NCBI GenBank assembly: GCA_004369085.1 | Contig: ML210244.1 | Span: 1 to 64,000, forward strand | DNA length: 64,000 nt | From: Coprinopsis marcescibilis | Taxonomy: Eukaryota; Basidiomycota; Agaricomycetes; Agaricales; Psathyrellaceae | Direction of reading: 5' to 3' | Shown here: positions 1-11,944 of the stretch, in pieces | Position numbering within the stretch: the stretch's first letter is position 1 | How the letters are laid out: every line of letters begins with the position of its first letter | The notes under the pieces: generated by a model | Database searches by the model: none | What the model saw: the letters and a program-made list of their open reading frames with translations, nothing else | What the model was told of the DNA's origin: nothing | Made by a program: the position numbers and the translations under genes

Positions 1-1270
1 AACCCATACCCCGTGAAATCCCATAACCTTGGGCTTCCCCCAACCGTTATGGGATAAGACGGTGTCGACTGTACTCGTAGAGCGGTCTCCGATCTCCACC
101 TTCCGTATATTCTTGCCGGTCCCATCGGAAAGGACTCGGGTGACATAAGTGTTGACCAAAATTGTAAGGTTGGGTCTAGCCTTGACTGTAGCGTTCAGGT
201 ACCCCGTAGCAGCACTGCTCCTCTGTCCGTCACCTACTGTCCACTGCGTAAAGCCTAGAATTACAGAAGCACGAGTACGTGAGCTTAGTGTATGGATGGA
301 AACGGTCGGGTCTCACCCAGTCCTAGCGCGTTTCCGGAGTTCATGTCAAGGTTGAAGGTGAACTCATCTTGCAACTTCGCGCTGTCAAGTCCAAGTCTGT
401 CAAACAAGTAGTCGGGCTCGTTTCCGAGGCTGGCTGACACCGCTCCGTTGAAGGTATGCACCGCCGGATTAAATTCTCCGCTCACGTTGCGCCTGCTGTT
501 TGGGTGCATCCATTTCTCGTTCTGACCAGAATCATATATTAGTCGACACATAGAACAAGTAGAATATAATGTCTAAACAGTCTTACCTTTCGTATGTAGC
601 GCTGGATATTCTCCCAGCTCCAACCGTTGTCACCGGTCATTCTAGCCCAGCCATCGTAGAGCTCCGCCGAGCCTCTGGTGTAGACCAATCCGTCTGAAAA
701 AGCGAAGCGCGCGGCCTTGTGAGGTCGATAGAATTATCAAGAAGCTGAGCGCAACCCACTGATGGAGCTTCCACCTCCGAGAACATGACCCCTCCTGAAT
801 TCCACGCTACGTCCATTGAGAGACGGCACGGGAACAGTGGTCGTGTTCCATTCATATGTCTTTGGCGCAGTTGCCGCGAACGCAGGAATCTCTATCTCCA
901 GAACCCCCTCGTCACTGGGAGAGACAACGACTCAACGAGGTCACCCTGCGGTAGTGTAAGAAGTGAAATCTCGTACCTAGGCCCTGCTTCAACGAGGAGG
1001 ACGTTGATCTGTGGGTTTTCCGAGAGACGGCTGGCAACCACCGCCCCACCAGGCCCAGCTAGCAGAATTTTATCAGCATAGGACCATAAACTCATCAGTA
1101 TTACAGAAAATAAACTCACACCCAACTACGATGAAATCGAAAGGCGTGGCATTGGTGGGCAGGTCTGAGGCGCTATTCAGGAAGACGGCGTTCACTAGTG
1201 GTAGTTGAATGGCCAGCAGAGAAAAGGCAGCGAGGCCGATAGACTGGGTGGATACTATGCTCCTCGCCAT
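1..1270 (-). CDS. GMC oxidoreductase, aryl-alcohol-oxidase-like (GMC1), 3' end cut by window edge
   Basis: Secreted FAD-dependent glucose-methanol-choline oxidoreductase, N-terminal half only. Exons read on the minus strand: 1120-1270, 977-1058, 760-914, 587-693, 317-521, 75-254 (293 codons); the next intron starts at 74 and leaves the window. The start ATG at 1270 is followed by a hydrophobic signal peptide of about 25 residues, then the dinucleotide-binding loop VGSGPGGAVVASRL and the first GMC signature HVLGGGSSIN-GLVYTRGS. Lengths of exons 2-5 (82, 155, 107, 205) equal those of GMC2 at 3587-5931. A TATA box lies about 60 bp upstream. By family knowledge it oxidises aromatic or aliphatic primary alcohols and makes H2O2 outside the cell; the catalytic histidines lie beyond the edge, so activity cannot be judged. 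Confidence 0.93.
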
Positions 1271-1329
1271 TTCTAAGTCATTCCTGGTGTCGGTAAAATA
1301 ATTGTATAACAAGCGGTAGAGCTGCCAGG

Positions 1330-1337
1330 CTTTTATA
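1330..1337 (-). promoter_or_regulatory. TATA box of GMC1
   Basis: TATAAAAG on the minus strand, 60 bp upstream of the GMC1 start codon; the spacing matches that in the paralog GMC3. Confidence 0.6.
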
Positions 1338-2075
1338 CAATTCGCAGTGTTTGAAACAGATCCATCTAGTATGCTCCTAGAAACGGAGCTATGTGGTGGG
1401 CCGAGTCCAGGGTGTTGCACTCGATCATCCTCGATGGCAGCGCCGCTCGCATTACGCGGACCACACCTCTAGCCACATATGTATATGCCACACTTGCATG
1501 GTTCCTTCGCAGCCAGGTGGTAGCGTGGTAGGCGGTATGATATCTCCGCCAAACACAGCCTAACAGCATAAGCGAGTCGTTCATGTTAGTCAAGAGACGG
1601 ACACGGGTGCGTAAATTTAAACTGGGCGGTGAAGATGTAAATAGAGAATCTTTTCAAATCGTTCGTGTAGAGCTGTCAACATGTCGATGATGGCCTTGAG
1701 CTGTTGAAATTAATCCTCTTTCGACCAATTCCAACGCCTTGGACGAAAAAGCCTCGACTCGCAAAGTCCAAGCACGCATATGAAGCTGTGAAGTCATCTA
1801 TCTTCTATGTCAAGAATGTAACTGTTTCGCAGGAACTGGAATGTCGGGGCCTAAGACCAGTGAGATTCCCGAATCACGTAGGTGACTAGAGTACATGTCG
1901 ACGCTTTCCTCTAGTTAGTTAAAATGCGGTAATTTTAGGGGGTATTGCATAATCGGAACGGTAAATACAGGGTGTTAAAACTGAAGTCGATGTAACATAA
2001 ATAGATCGGCCGTACCCTGGATTCCTGAATCCTAGCATAAATTAAGACCAACGCTCTTGTCGAGGCCCGAGTCGA
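1338..2075. other. Intergenic region, no gene seen
   Basis: Lies upstream of GMC1 and downstream of the Asn/Pro-rich gene at 2076. Only short unsupported open frames; nothing recognisable. Confidence 0.5.
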
Positions 2076-3062
2076 CTACCTGTATTCGACCGGTGCTTGA
2101 GCCATCTGGCGGTGAGCCTGCGGGACGCTATGGTCCCTAGCTGGAGAGAAAGGCCCCGTAGGACTTGTGGTAGTGTCGACGGGGTGGTCGTTTGCGTTGC
2201 TTTGTTTGTTTTGAAGGAGAGGGAGGAACGGATTATTGCTTTTGAAACTCGTGGCCGCCGTGTCGCTGTGCACATGACCTCGCTGTGCGTACTGGGGTCT
2301 CTGCGATGTGGGATAGGTGTTGGCATGCGGATGTCCCCCTGGCGCAGGGACTCTAGAGTCGTACCATGGTCGCATGTCGGTTGCCTGAGGTGCGGGACGC
2401 TGTGGAACTGGTGGGTATGAGGCCTGAGGGAGGTGCCTTGCCTGGTGCTGGTGCTGTGACACCATTTGTAGCCGATCTGCCTCTTCGGGAGTCATATGAC
2501 CAGGTTCCGCGAAGACCGCAGAGGGTGAATTTTGTCGGTTGAAAGAGAGGTCCTGTGAGGCATAAGACCCTTGCGGACTGAGGGATTCTCGATGGGCGGG
2601 GTACTCGATCGATGGTCGATTCCAGCCTGGAGGATGACTCCCTTCGAGGAGATGGGATGAATCCATGTTGGTCGCAATTGGATAGGGATGCTGAGATTTC
2701 CAGTCATTGGAGTCCAGTTGGTACCTGGGGGCTGTGATATTGTGAGTGGATGTTTTACGAAGCAAAACGTAGCTTACGATACGTACTAGTAGGGCTGTTG
2801 ATGACAAGGTTATCAGAGCGCCCGATGTTGTTTACTTGTCCGAAGTTGGTAAATCTTCTGTCGTCTAAGGTGCGGCAATTTAAGGCAAATTTAGAATGAA
2901 TCGTCCTTCTAATCGCTCTCTTCACTCACGAAAGGAGCTATCAACATTTCTGTGTACGACCGGATTGTTGGCGCCAGTCAAGTCGACAGAATTGTTAACA
3001 CAGTTGGACGCATATGCGTCTTTGCGGTCGATGTGGAAAGTTGGTTGGTAGCTAGATGACAT
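2076..3062 (-). CDS. Asn/Pro-rich family protein NP1 (unknown function)
   Basis: Three exons: 2930-3062, 2787-2864, 2076-2731; 288 residues. Not a family I can name. Residues 1-44 form a polar Asn/Ser/Asp-rich start, exon 2 encodes a conserved block FGQVNNIGRSDNLVINSPT, and the long last exon is Pro/Gln/His-rich, low-complexity and probably disordered, with a motif FKSNNPF. Two paralogs (7949-8961 and 16211-17115) share the phase-1 introns, an exon 2 of exactly 78 nt, and an S-N-N motif in the tail. This copy is the most diverged in its first exon. No signal peptide, membrane segment or catalytic motif is visible. The start at 3062 is the first ATG giving this layout, and a TATA box sits about 45 bp upstream. 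Confidence 0.8.
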
Positions 3063-3103
3063 GATATCGATCCAAGGGAGAATATTGACGAAGGAGAGAG
3101 CAT

Positions 3104-3110
3104 CTTTATA
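3104..3110 (-). promoter_or_regulatory. TATA box of NP1
   Basis: TATAAAG on the minus strand about 45 bp upstream of the NP1 start. Confidence 0.5.
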
Positions 3111-3586
3111 CCATTGACCATCCAGCAACGTGGGATGACGATAGTCGTTCTTGCAATACGCCGCACACATCCATAATTAGGTTTTGTCCAAGTTTATAGG
3201 AGGCCCCGCTGTCAGCGGAAACGCTTGTGCATCAGATCTGCTTGCTAGAGCATGTATGGTATGCGAAATTGGACAATTAGAGACTTGGGCGCCAAAACTT
3301 GTTAATTACCAAGGCGGCCGGAAGGCCGTTTGCGACCTCGAATCTCCTCGCGGCTGGCCTATGCCCTAAGCCCTTGCTTTTGACAACTTGAGGCCGAAAC
3401 GTGGACCCCAAAGTGTGGATGCGTAGTCACAGACGCCCATATCCATTTGATAGCTGAGAATCCAGACTTCCGGTATTGCTTCCGAAGTGCACTGTGGCAC
3501 ACTTGCAAAGACGAGGTATATTATATCTTCGATATGAAAAGATATTATGAATCACATAAACTACCTTCAGCGCCAAGATAGCCACG
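3111..3586. other. Intergenic region, no gene seen
   Basis: Separates NP1 from the 3' end of GMC2. No supported coding sequence on either strand. Confidence 0.5.
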
Positions 3587-5931
3587 TCAGTTCCGACGGC
3601 ACCAGTCGTCCGAAATTAGGTCAGAAGCTCGTTCAGCAAGAATGTATGTCGGTGCTTGCGTATGGCCGCTGGGGATGTGAGGCTTGGGGGAGGGAAACAT
3701 AAGCTACGTCAATCATATTTCAAACACGAATCCCTCACAATCACGGATGCATCCACAATGCGCAGCCCTTGCAAGCTCTTAACCTTCAGATCGGGGCCAA
3801 CCACACCGTTGCGAGAGGACTTTGAGGACATGGACGCAGTCCCAACGCCATGAATTCCAGAAAAGACACTCATCTTTGTGATGGTTTCCCACTGTTCCCT
3901 CGGAAGCACATCTGGATCGGCAAACTGGGGATCCCCAAGAACCTCCGCCCAGCCAGGTCCAGCGAAGAAACGCTTGGTAGTGCGAATGCCTTCCATTATT
4001 AGGTCCCTGTCTAGTTTAGTTTCAAGGTATGCTGGGTTGAAGACTGGTTCGTCGAACGGGTTTGAAGAACTAATCCCGACCTTTCCGCCTATTGGGGTTT
4101 GGCATCATAAACATTAGGTATCGTCACAAACGGCTGTTAAACTCACTTGAGGAGGGCTGAACGAGGACCATAAGTCCTCCCAACACTACGAACCCGGGCA
4201 AGTTCTGATTCAATTACGGCGTCAGATCTCGGCGTCTCGGTGGTCATCGCAACTCACAAGATCGACCGGGAGAAGTTCGAAATGTGGTGTGTTTGGTCCG
4301 CTGGATGGATCTCCATGTTCGATCCAAATCGAAGAGTTTGATGGTGCTCGAGAAAACAAGATTTGGTGAGAGTTTACTCCGCGTTCGGTGAACGGTCCTG
4401 TACGGGAGGAAAGCCATTCCTGCAGTGCTGCTGCGGGGTCAATCCTAATCAAGAGTGTTGAATGTGACCAGTTTCGGGATCGACAAACATAACTCACGAT
4501 GGTGTTCCATTAGTAGCGGGAATGTAAGATACACCAGCCCCGACGTGATCAACGAAGTTCTTTCCGACGTCAGGAATATCTTGCAGAACCGAGATATTTA
4601 GCGATTTCAACTCTTTCGAGTCTCCAATTCCAGAGTTTAGGAGGATTTGCGGGGTTCCGATGACACCAGCAGCAAGAATAACTTCGTTCTTAGCTTCGAT
4701 AGTTCTGAGCACAGAGCCTAATCGCGAGCAGAATTATTTAACCGACGACGTGCGCGAGAGTTGAAGCGTAACTTACGCGTAGCACGATTTCCAATCTCGA
4801 CTTTGCATATCTTCTTCGAGCCTTTCCCATCAGAAAGAACACGAGTTACATATGTGTTGACCAAGATCGTCAGATTGGGTCTTGCCCTGACAGTCGAGTT
4901 TAGATATCCAGTGGCTGCACTGCTTCTCTCCCCATTACCGACTGTAGCCTGGAGCCACCCTGAAGAGAATGATGAAGTAAGACACACGATAAGACTACAC
5001 CCCTAGAACTTACCGAGGCCGATAGGATTTCCAGAATTCATGTCGAGATTGAAATTGAATTCCTCATGCAAATCGACGCTCTCCAGCCCAAGGCGATCCA
5101 ACAAGTACGGCTCGTCATTTCCCAGACTGACGGAAACAGCACCAGAGAAACCATGTACAGCTGGATTAAACTCGCCCGTAATGTTTCTCCCACTATTAGG
5201 AGGTGTGAATCGCTCATTCTAGAGACACGATTTTGTCAGCATCAACATCCCCAGACGTCAAGGAAAGACGTACCTTCTTGATATATTTCTGCAACTTATC
5301 CCATCTCCATCCGTTATCGCCAGATATTTTAGCCCATGTGTTGTAGTCCTCCGCAGACCCTCGGGTATAGACCAGCCCATCTGACAAGTTGATGCACAAT
5401 CAGTTACGCGTAACTGCGAATATAGAGAAATTAACGTACTGACGGAACTACTCCCTCCAAGGACATGGCCGCGCCGGAATTCAATCACTCTCCCATCGAG
5501 TGAAGGTATAGGTATAGTTGACGTGTTCCACTCGTAAGTCTTGGGTATGGCGTTCTGAAAGGCAGGAACCTGTATATCCAGCACCCCTTCGTCGCTTAGA
5601 TATCATCAACACGTCGATGCGTAGCCACATTTACAAGCTTGGAGTAACGTACTTTGGACCGGCCTCAATCAGCAGCACGTTGAACTGTTTGTTCTCAGAC
5701 AAACGGCTCGCAACGGTTGCACCTCCAGGGCCAGCTGGTGCGGAGAGATCGAATCAAAGATTTGAGAGGTTCGATAGCCTGCGACTCACACCCGACGACA
5801 ACGAAATCGAACGACGTTCTGGCTGAAAGCTCAGATGGATCGTTGAGGAAGATGGACCTTGCAACAGGCACCCGAGCAAGCAGAAGGGCTGCAGCGACGA
5901 GCCTTAGAAGCGAAGGGAGAATCTTCTGCAT
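3587..5931 (-). CDS. GMC oxidoreductase, aryl-alcohol-oxidase-like (GMC2), complete
   Basis: Eleven exons on the minus strand: 5790-5931, 5653-5734, 5440-5594, 5274-5380, 5014-5218, 4777-4959, 4498-4717, 4258-4444, 4147-4204, 3739-4088, 3587-3682; 594 residues, normal for aryl-alcohol oxidases. Residues 1-25 are a signal peptide; the FAD loop VGSGPGGATVASRL begins near residue 46; the GMC signature HVLGGSSSVN-GLVYTRGS follows; NSGIGDSKEL sits in the middle. The two catalytic histidines are H526 (HGVGT) and H570 (SGHTQAPTYILAERASDLI), 44 residues apart as in known aryl-alcohol oxidases. Predicted role: extracellular oxidation of aromatic alcohols with H2O2 release. Exon lengths are almost identical in GMC1 and GMC3. 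All reading frames close without repair, so the gene appears intact. Confidence 0.95.
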
Positions 5932-7948
5932 GTTGTCAGCAAAGGAGGTCGGAATATGGGCGGTGGAGGCTGCGACGTGTGCTTCTAATACATCAAGCCA
6001 TAGGTATTTATGTGGTGCTGCGAGCGTGCCTGTGCGGCACAGGTCCCATCCCAATCGGTGACTTCTTCAACAGATCGTTGTCTGATCATTGTCGTCCTGG
6101 TGGGTCGGGATGACGAATGGGGCTTTACCCCTGATGCGGCTCTGTAACGCGACTTCTGTATGTAAGTTGTAACGTGCTTGGTTAATTCACTTTCTGATGA
6201 TGTCAAGGACATGTGTAAAAACCGTGATAAACATCCAAGACTAGATACACTACTGATACACTCACGGAGCGATCAGCGTTCGGCTTCCTTGCATCTGCGC
6301 AAAGCTTCATTGTGTCGCGGTAATCTTGCTAGGGTTCTTCAAAAAGTTGGGACTCATAGGAGAGTCGGCTTTGCAATAGTTCTGCAGAAGTGCCTGATAT
6401 CTGCATCATTTTACCTGAAACAATCCGTCAGTCCATGAGAAAGCTATGACAGTCGGAAAGAAACATACCGTGAATGTCGCCGGCCACCGGTGCTATTGGC
6501 TGAGTTCTGAGTACTTGTTCGATTGCAAGTACATAGCGAGTCTGCTCAAAACATGGCTTGCATAAAGCTTTTCTGGTTGAGCGCATCCCCTGTGGAGAGC
6601 GGGTGCGTCCAAACGCAAATTTCCTGCTTCATGATCTTCTGTATTCAAGAGCCAGGGCTGCAGCTGCAGGTGAGGTGGCCCCCATCACGATCCGATTGGT
6701 TTTCAGAATCAGAGATCTTCCATTTCATAATAGGTCCAAAATCATGGGGCCCGTTGCATGTAAGGACGAGATAGAGGGCTCTATGAATTGAAGGGTGTAA
6801 GAACTTAAAAGGAGAGCCTGGGCTGGCGCGCCTTGGCCCTTGTCACATTGGTCACTGCTTGAAAGATGTCACGCCGTGGGCGCGTGATGCGTGACGGCTG
6901 ACGTCATTTAAGTCACAGGAAAGCATGCGTTGAACGCGTCGACCCCTATTTTCCTTGAGCAGAAACCTGGAAGTCCCGATGAGGGGAGAAATCTCTAGAG
7001 TAACGCGTACAGCACTCCAGAGAGCAATGACCATTCCTTGGCAAATCTCATGTGGCTGTCAGCTTCAGTCTCCGCGCTAGAGTCGATTATTGTTATTATT
7101 GTAATCAGAAGGATTGCATATCCTGGCGATAATGAATAAAGTTGTAGAGGCTTCAATTCTACCAAAGAGTATGCAATATGGTGGCACCTGTGACAAGAAC
7201 ACCTAAGTGCGCGTATAAATGGCCTGTAAACGTTCTGGTACCCAGCAGGGTGAGATTCGGTCGCCTAACGGACAATTCAGAAAATTAGATCGTAATGGCA
7301 GCCCTTCTTTTTCGTCTTGAACATCGGCGAAGACCTCGACAACATCGGAAAAATAGAGACGTAACGCTGGCGCCAATCTCTGACCCCATGCACTACAATC
7401 TCCACGTGGTGAGCTTCACTTGACCACATTCGGATGTCTCTGCTCCAAGTCTCTTCCTATCTCTTTGTAGGCCTTGTCCCGGATGTCATCCAGCATCTTG
7501 GGCTTTCTTCCACGAGGCTGAGTATATATCTCACACAGGTAGACCTAAAGGTGACTGAATCGACGCCACTGAGAAACAAATACAACAACGAGCAATTTGT
7601 GGAGTGCACTGTAATCGTTGTCGTAGCTTTTTCTTCGCTTTTGCTAACTGGTGTGCAGGCCTGTGTCGGTGCTGTTGCGTTACAGATACTTCGTGTGCAC
7701 AGTAGTGAGGTAAGGTGTAGCTGTTGTGGAGTGAAAGTTTCTAGGATTGGATTGTATGCGGAGTGGTGGGTATAGTACATGAAGATGCAAGTCGCAGCCT
7801 GAAGCAGATAGAACCATAACCAAGATAGATAGTGCATAACATACAAAGAGCGGTCACCGAGTTGCGGGGTATAGAAAACATGTACAAATCTGTTGAAAGC
7901 GAGAAGAAAACAACCGCCAGAGACGGGAGAAGAAACATTCGAGGTAGG
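5932..7948. other. 2 kb intergenic region
   Basis: Upstream of GMC2 and downstream of NP2. A weak AT-rich TATA-like stretch near 6003-6011 could serve GMC2. Several 60-130 codon open frames exist on both strands but lack splice support, protein-like composition or a paralog in the window; I call none. Confidence 0.5.
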
Positions 7949-8961
7949 CTAGTAACCCCTGGAAGAATGGTGACGAGGCGCACCCTCATCCTCCGAGTCT
8001 GAAGACACCGATAGCCTCCTCTGGCGAGTAGTGCCCATAGAAGTAGCACCCCAGGCACCGAACTGAGCCTGTCCACCCTCAGGTACAGACCCAAACGTTC
8101 CGAAAGACGCAGCAAACGTCTGTTCACCACCGCCGCCCACATTCTTTTTCCCGCCCATCTGAGGCGAGCTCAGATCCTTCAAGTGCATGTTATTGAGAGG
8201 CGACAGCAAACTCTCAGGGTCCTGCCTTCCAGCAGGATGTGCTGTAGGAGACGGACCGCTGCATGGAAATTCCGGTTGTTCGGGTTCGGCCCTGCGCTGT
8301 GCTTGCGGAGATCCACGAACGCCCTGCGCGTACGAGTTGGCTTCGTTCCTGGGCCCCTCGTCCGATGTGAAACGACGATAAGGGTTGTTGCTCCTGAAGG
8401 GTGCTGGCTCCGACATTGGCCCATGTCCATACCCGGGGCGTGGCGGGTAGCCTGAGCCTGGAGGCGCAGGCTCGGCATTCGCTGGGGGAGGTGAACCGAG
8501 ATCGGGTCTATACTGGTCATAGTATGCGCCCCCTGGATGGTTTGGCGGATGGTTTGGCGGATGAGGTGGCCCGTGGCCCTGGTGCATTTGACCTAAGTCT
8601 CTGGTGAGCACCAAGATCTAGGGTCAATATGATAGTCTTATCGCTTACCATAGTTAGCACCCATCACAACATTGCCCGCACTGGCGACGTAATTGGATGT
8701 CCCGTAGTTGAAATGGGGTTGATCATCTATCACATCCGACTCGTCAGATGGGACCAAGCTATATGAAAGTCCATACTCACAGGTATAGTCATGCCTCTTC
8801 GAGTTGTTGTTGAACGAATTATTATAAGAGGTCGTGTTCGTGTTGTGCGATCCGATCACACGTCGCTCGTGGTTGTTAGAACTGCCATAGTAGTTGCCAG
8901 ATACGTCGTTGAAGGTAGAGGAGTTGATATTAAAGTTGTGAGCGCCAGTAAAAAAAGGCAT
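7949..8961 (-). CDS. Asn/Pro-rich family protein NP2 (unknown function)
   Basis: Three exons: 8781-8961, 8649-8726, 7949-8592; 300 residues. Residues 1-60 are Asn/Ser/Thr-rich with short repeated patterns (STFNDVSGNYYGSSNNHERR, GSHNTNTTSYNNSF) that could form a small beta-solenoid; this is inference. Exon 2 (78 nt) encodes the family block HFNYGTSNYVASAGNVVMG. The tail is rich in Pro, Gly, His and Ser, carries APFRSNNPYRRF and ends in a Ser/Asp/Glu cluster. Intron phases match NP1 and NP3. The start at 8961 is supported by a TATA box 56 bp upstream. No signal peptide or transmembrane segment. Function unknown. Confidence 0.85.
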
Positions 8962-9016
8962 CCTCGACGTTGGGGAAGGGCGTTAAGCCTGCTAATTCAG
9001 ACTACATCGCGAGCCT

Positions 9017-9024
9017 CCTTTATA
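9017..9024 (-). promoter_or_regulatory. TATA box of NP2
   Basis: TATAAAGG on the minus strand, 56 bp upstream of the start codon. Confidence 0.55.
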
Positions 9025-9469
9025 CCCTGGGCTCTGATGACAGGCACGTGTTGTAGATACATGGGCTATGCTAGCTCTCGAGTCTCGACATACTGCTGTG
9101 CAATTCACTTGCGCATTCCTTCTACAATTGCGTTATCAATTAGCGACTCATTGTTCGTGGATGAAGCTGATACGGTGATTTTAGAAAAGGCAGAGCGAAC
9201 AGAGGCACCGCATCGTTATTTCTCCTCAGAATCGTTGCAGAATCGCAGCTTTGCATCTTACCCCGGACCGACCAATCGGGTACGTGTATGCCGCCACAAA
9301 CGGAAAAACGCCACTATATTACAATTGTAGGTTGAATAACAGCAAGTATAGTGCAAATAGTAGAATTAAAGTCCTCAAAGCATAACAGTTCGTTAGTAAA
9401 AATCATATAAGAACGAAATTCCGATAATGTTGTACCCATATATACCCCTGCCCGGGCGGCTTATATCTG
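9025..9469. other. Intergenic region, no gene seen
   Basis: Between the NP2 promoter and the 3' end of membrane-protein gene D1. A 179-codon frame at 8791-9330 on the plus strand is antisense to NP2 and rejected. Confidence 0.5.
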
Positions 9470-11813
9470 TTATGGCTCAGGAGCAAGTTCATTGGGTGAA
9501 TCTGGCTTCCCTGACTGTGCAATGACATTCCAATATGTCGATGAGGCTGGCCTGAACTGGATGATTGTGGTGGGTTCTTTGGCTACCCTTCTCTTGCCCT
9601 TCCCCTGTGCATTTGGGTCTGGCTGAAGATCCGAAAGCATGTATTCCTGGTGTTTCGGGTCGCGTGAATCCGTAGTCGACATCGATCTGCTATTTTGTAT
9701 CTAGAGTGATGAAACAAAACATGGTGGTCAGAAGCGCTCTGGCGGAGTTAGGTCCTTCACGCGGCAAAGGCAGGGTAGACGATCGGGATGGAATGGGCCG
9801 TAACAGCCTGAGGATGATCAGGCTACGGATGCAATCGAATTACTAGATTCGGAAGCACAGTGTATATCCTGTGACATGGTGATAGGCGCTGAGGCTTTGC
9901 ATCGTGTTCGGGAAGGAGTGAAGTCAAGAGCGGTGTGAGGGTCTAGGCTCACCTGAAGAGCAGATTCAGGACCCTGGTCCTTTCGGAAGCTTGTCGTTGT
10001 TCCCAAGTGGTACCTCATTCTCCCTTCAATTTGCCGCAGTTCGTTCCTCATGTTCAAAGAGGCCAGAAGTGAATTGGCGTAGACTGTCGCCAAAGTGTGT
10101 GTGCGGTCAGATGAGATCTTCTAGAGAGGGAACGCGTGACTCACGCTTGGAGATCACAAGGTGTAGACCCATGAAGATGAGATTATGCGGCATGCTCAAC
10201 CACTGTAGACGGAGGAGTTATTAAAGATGCTGATAGAGGAAGAATTCTAGAACTCACACAAATGAGAGAAGCGATTGCAGCAAAGCTGTAGAACCATGAG
10301 GAAGGGTATGCAGCGAGGCGCTTTCTTTTTGCTTACCAAGGTAGTGCGGCATTTTCGAGGGTGTATAGAGTGAGGCTGTCCACCATCCGAACCATTCTTC
10401 ACAAACAATCAGATTGACATGCGAGCGAACCAGTAAAGCTGACGTACACTGTCCCGCGAGGCCCTATCCGTGTTCTTATCTCCCGAAGATAGTAGCACAA
10501 CCACCCAGTAATCAGAATATCGACAACCGCAGATAGGGTAAGGCCGGTGGTAAACATTGTCTAATCCATCGTGGTGAGGGATGCTGTGGCACTGCTTGAA
10601 ATTGGTTCACATACCCGGGGAAAGATATCCGAAAACGCGGAAAATCGACCCAAACGAATCCTGTGGGGTACTGGTAAGCATTTATTTGTAGCTTAGAAAC
10701 GATGCTCGGCGTACATGTTTGCGGTAGTAACTGTGGACAAAGGTCAGAACATCGCAAGGAAATGTATCGTTTACACTCACTCGTAGCACAGACTGTATCG
10801 CAATCCTTCATGTCAGCTACTGAACGCCAATCCAAAGCCCAGCATGCAGTACTTACCGACCCTGATAAAAGCGATAACGACCTGTTGATGGTGTTAGATT
10901 TCTAGCTGTTAGGTTGGGGCAAGAGAGAGCGCGCACAATTGGGGCCGTGATTAGCCAGTTGTTTTGGCTAGCTAAATGACCAAAATATGTGAGTTCATGT
11001 TATTTGTTGGTAGGACATTGGAGGCGTACATCTGTATATCTTCTCTGCAAAAAAGCTGGGATGGAAGGTGAGGTTCTGGTCTATTGAGGAAAGGAACCGT
11101 TGACAGACCAATGGACAAGAAGCGTTTGGAGGGCCTATGGAAGAGCGTCAGAGGTAGAGCAGCAATTGCGATGACGGGAGGACTAACAGTAGTGACGACC
11201 GAGAGCTGGGATGACAGGTTCAGTTTACGCCGTTCCGGATGAATTTCCATACTCACAGCAAGGGACCTTGAGAACAACAGTCAGTACAGGATGTGTACAA
11301 GGCAAGACAGTAAACACACCATGGTATCCAATCAGCCCTTGCAGCCTCCCCAAAATACGTGATGAAATACTCGTAGATCGCAACAATTACAAATATGGTG
11401 TGCGCGATATCCAGTATCCTGAGTTTGTCGAGTCAGGGTCAACGTGCCGTGGAAAGTAGCGATGATGAAACTTGCCACGAAACCCCCACCTGCGAAAAGC
11501 GCGAGCCAATCGTCGTCAGCAATCGTCGTTCACATCGCCGTGGCAGCCCGCCAGGAATTACTACACACCGTGCATTTGGTTCTGGTCGTGTCCTTTGGGT
11601 ACTGCTTGTAGTACACCACGCATTGCGTTGAGACAATCCCACTCAGACTGCGGAACAAGAAAGTTAAAAGGACATATCAGCAAACGATGCATACAAGCCA
11701 ACCACGTCAACCCGATTTCGAACTCACCCAAAGGCCATCGCTGAGCCAAGCAGCAGCGCCCCAAAAGTCCTGCCTAGATCGACAGGCGCTGCTGCTGCTT
11801 CTGGGCTATCCAT
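9470..11813 (-). CDS. Fungal multi-pass membrane protein, DUF6534 type (D1)
   Basis: Nineteen exons: 11728-11813, 11569-11647, 11476-11489, 11320-11418, 11257-11266, 11188-11205, 11109-11134, 11030-11055, 10937-10971, 10857-10881, 10781-10792, 10715-10730, 10615-10660, 10448-10560, 10337-10396, 10258-10285, 10145-10202, 9953-10083, 9470-9700; 370 residues. The N-terminus DLGRTFGALLLGSAMAFG and the C-terminal block VVDILITGWLCYYLREIRTR ... VYANSLLASLN are typical of the agaric family that carries DUF6534. About seven hydrophobic segments; a cytosolic Ser/Pro/Lys tail is likely. Five exons are 10-18 nt long. The intron after the 14-nt exon 3 begins with GCAAGT, a good GC-AG donor that keeps the Trp seen in D2. 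D2 (42717-45092) has the same order and nearly the same lengths of all 19 exons. The last intron (9701-9952) is unusually long and its join is less certain. Role unknown. Confidence 0.85.
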
Positions 11814-11938
11814 GACGAGCGCCGGAAGGGGCCTCAGTCACGCCGCGCGACAAGTCAATTGAAGAAGCACCCAGCGTTGCAAGAAGGAAGCGGGGAAGAA
11901 GGATCGAAAAAGGGGGGCTTGATTGTGATCCCGGTCGA

Positions 11939-11944
11939 TATATA
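11939..11944 (-). promoter_or_regulatory. TATA-like element of D1
   Basis: TATATA within an AT-rich stretch about 125 bp upstream of the D1 start; D2 has a similar element about 130 bp upstream of its start. Confidence 0.45.

Noticed and set aside
20..54. Inverted repeat cccataac / gttatggg
   Set aside because: Lies inside the probable intron at the left edge of GMC1; short, single and without terminator context in a eukaryote.
8791..9330. 179-codon plus-strand ORF
   Set aside because: Antisense to exon 1 and the promoter of NP2, whose model is supported by two paralogs.
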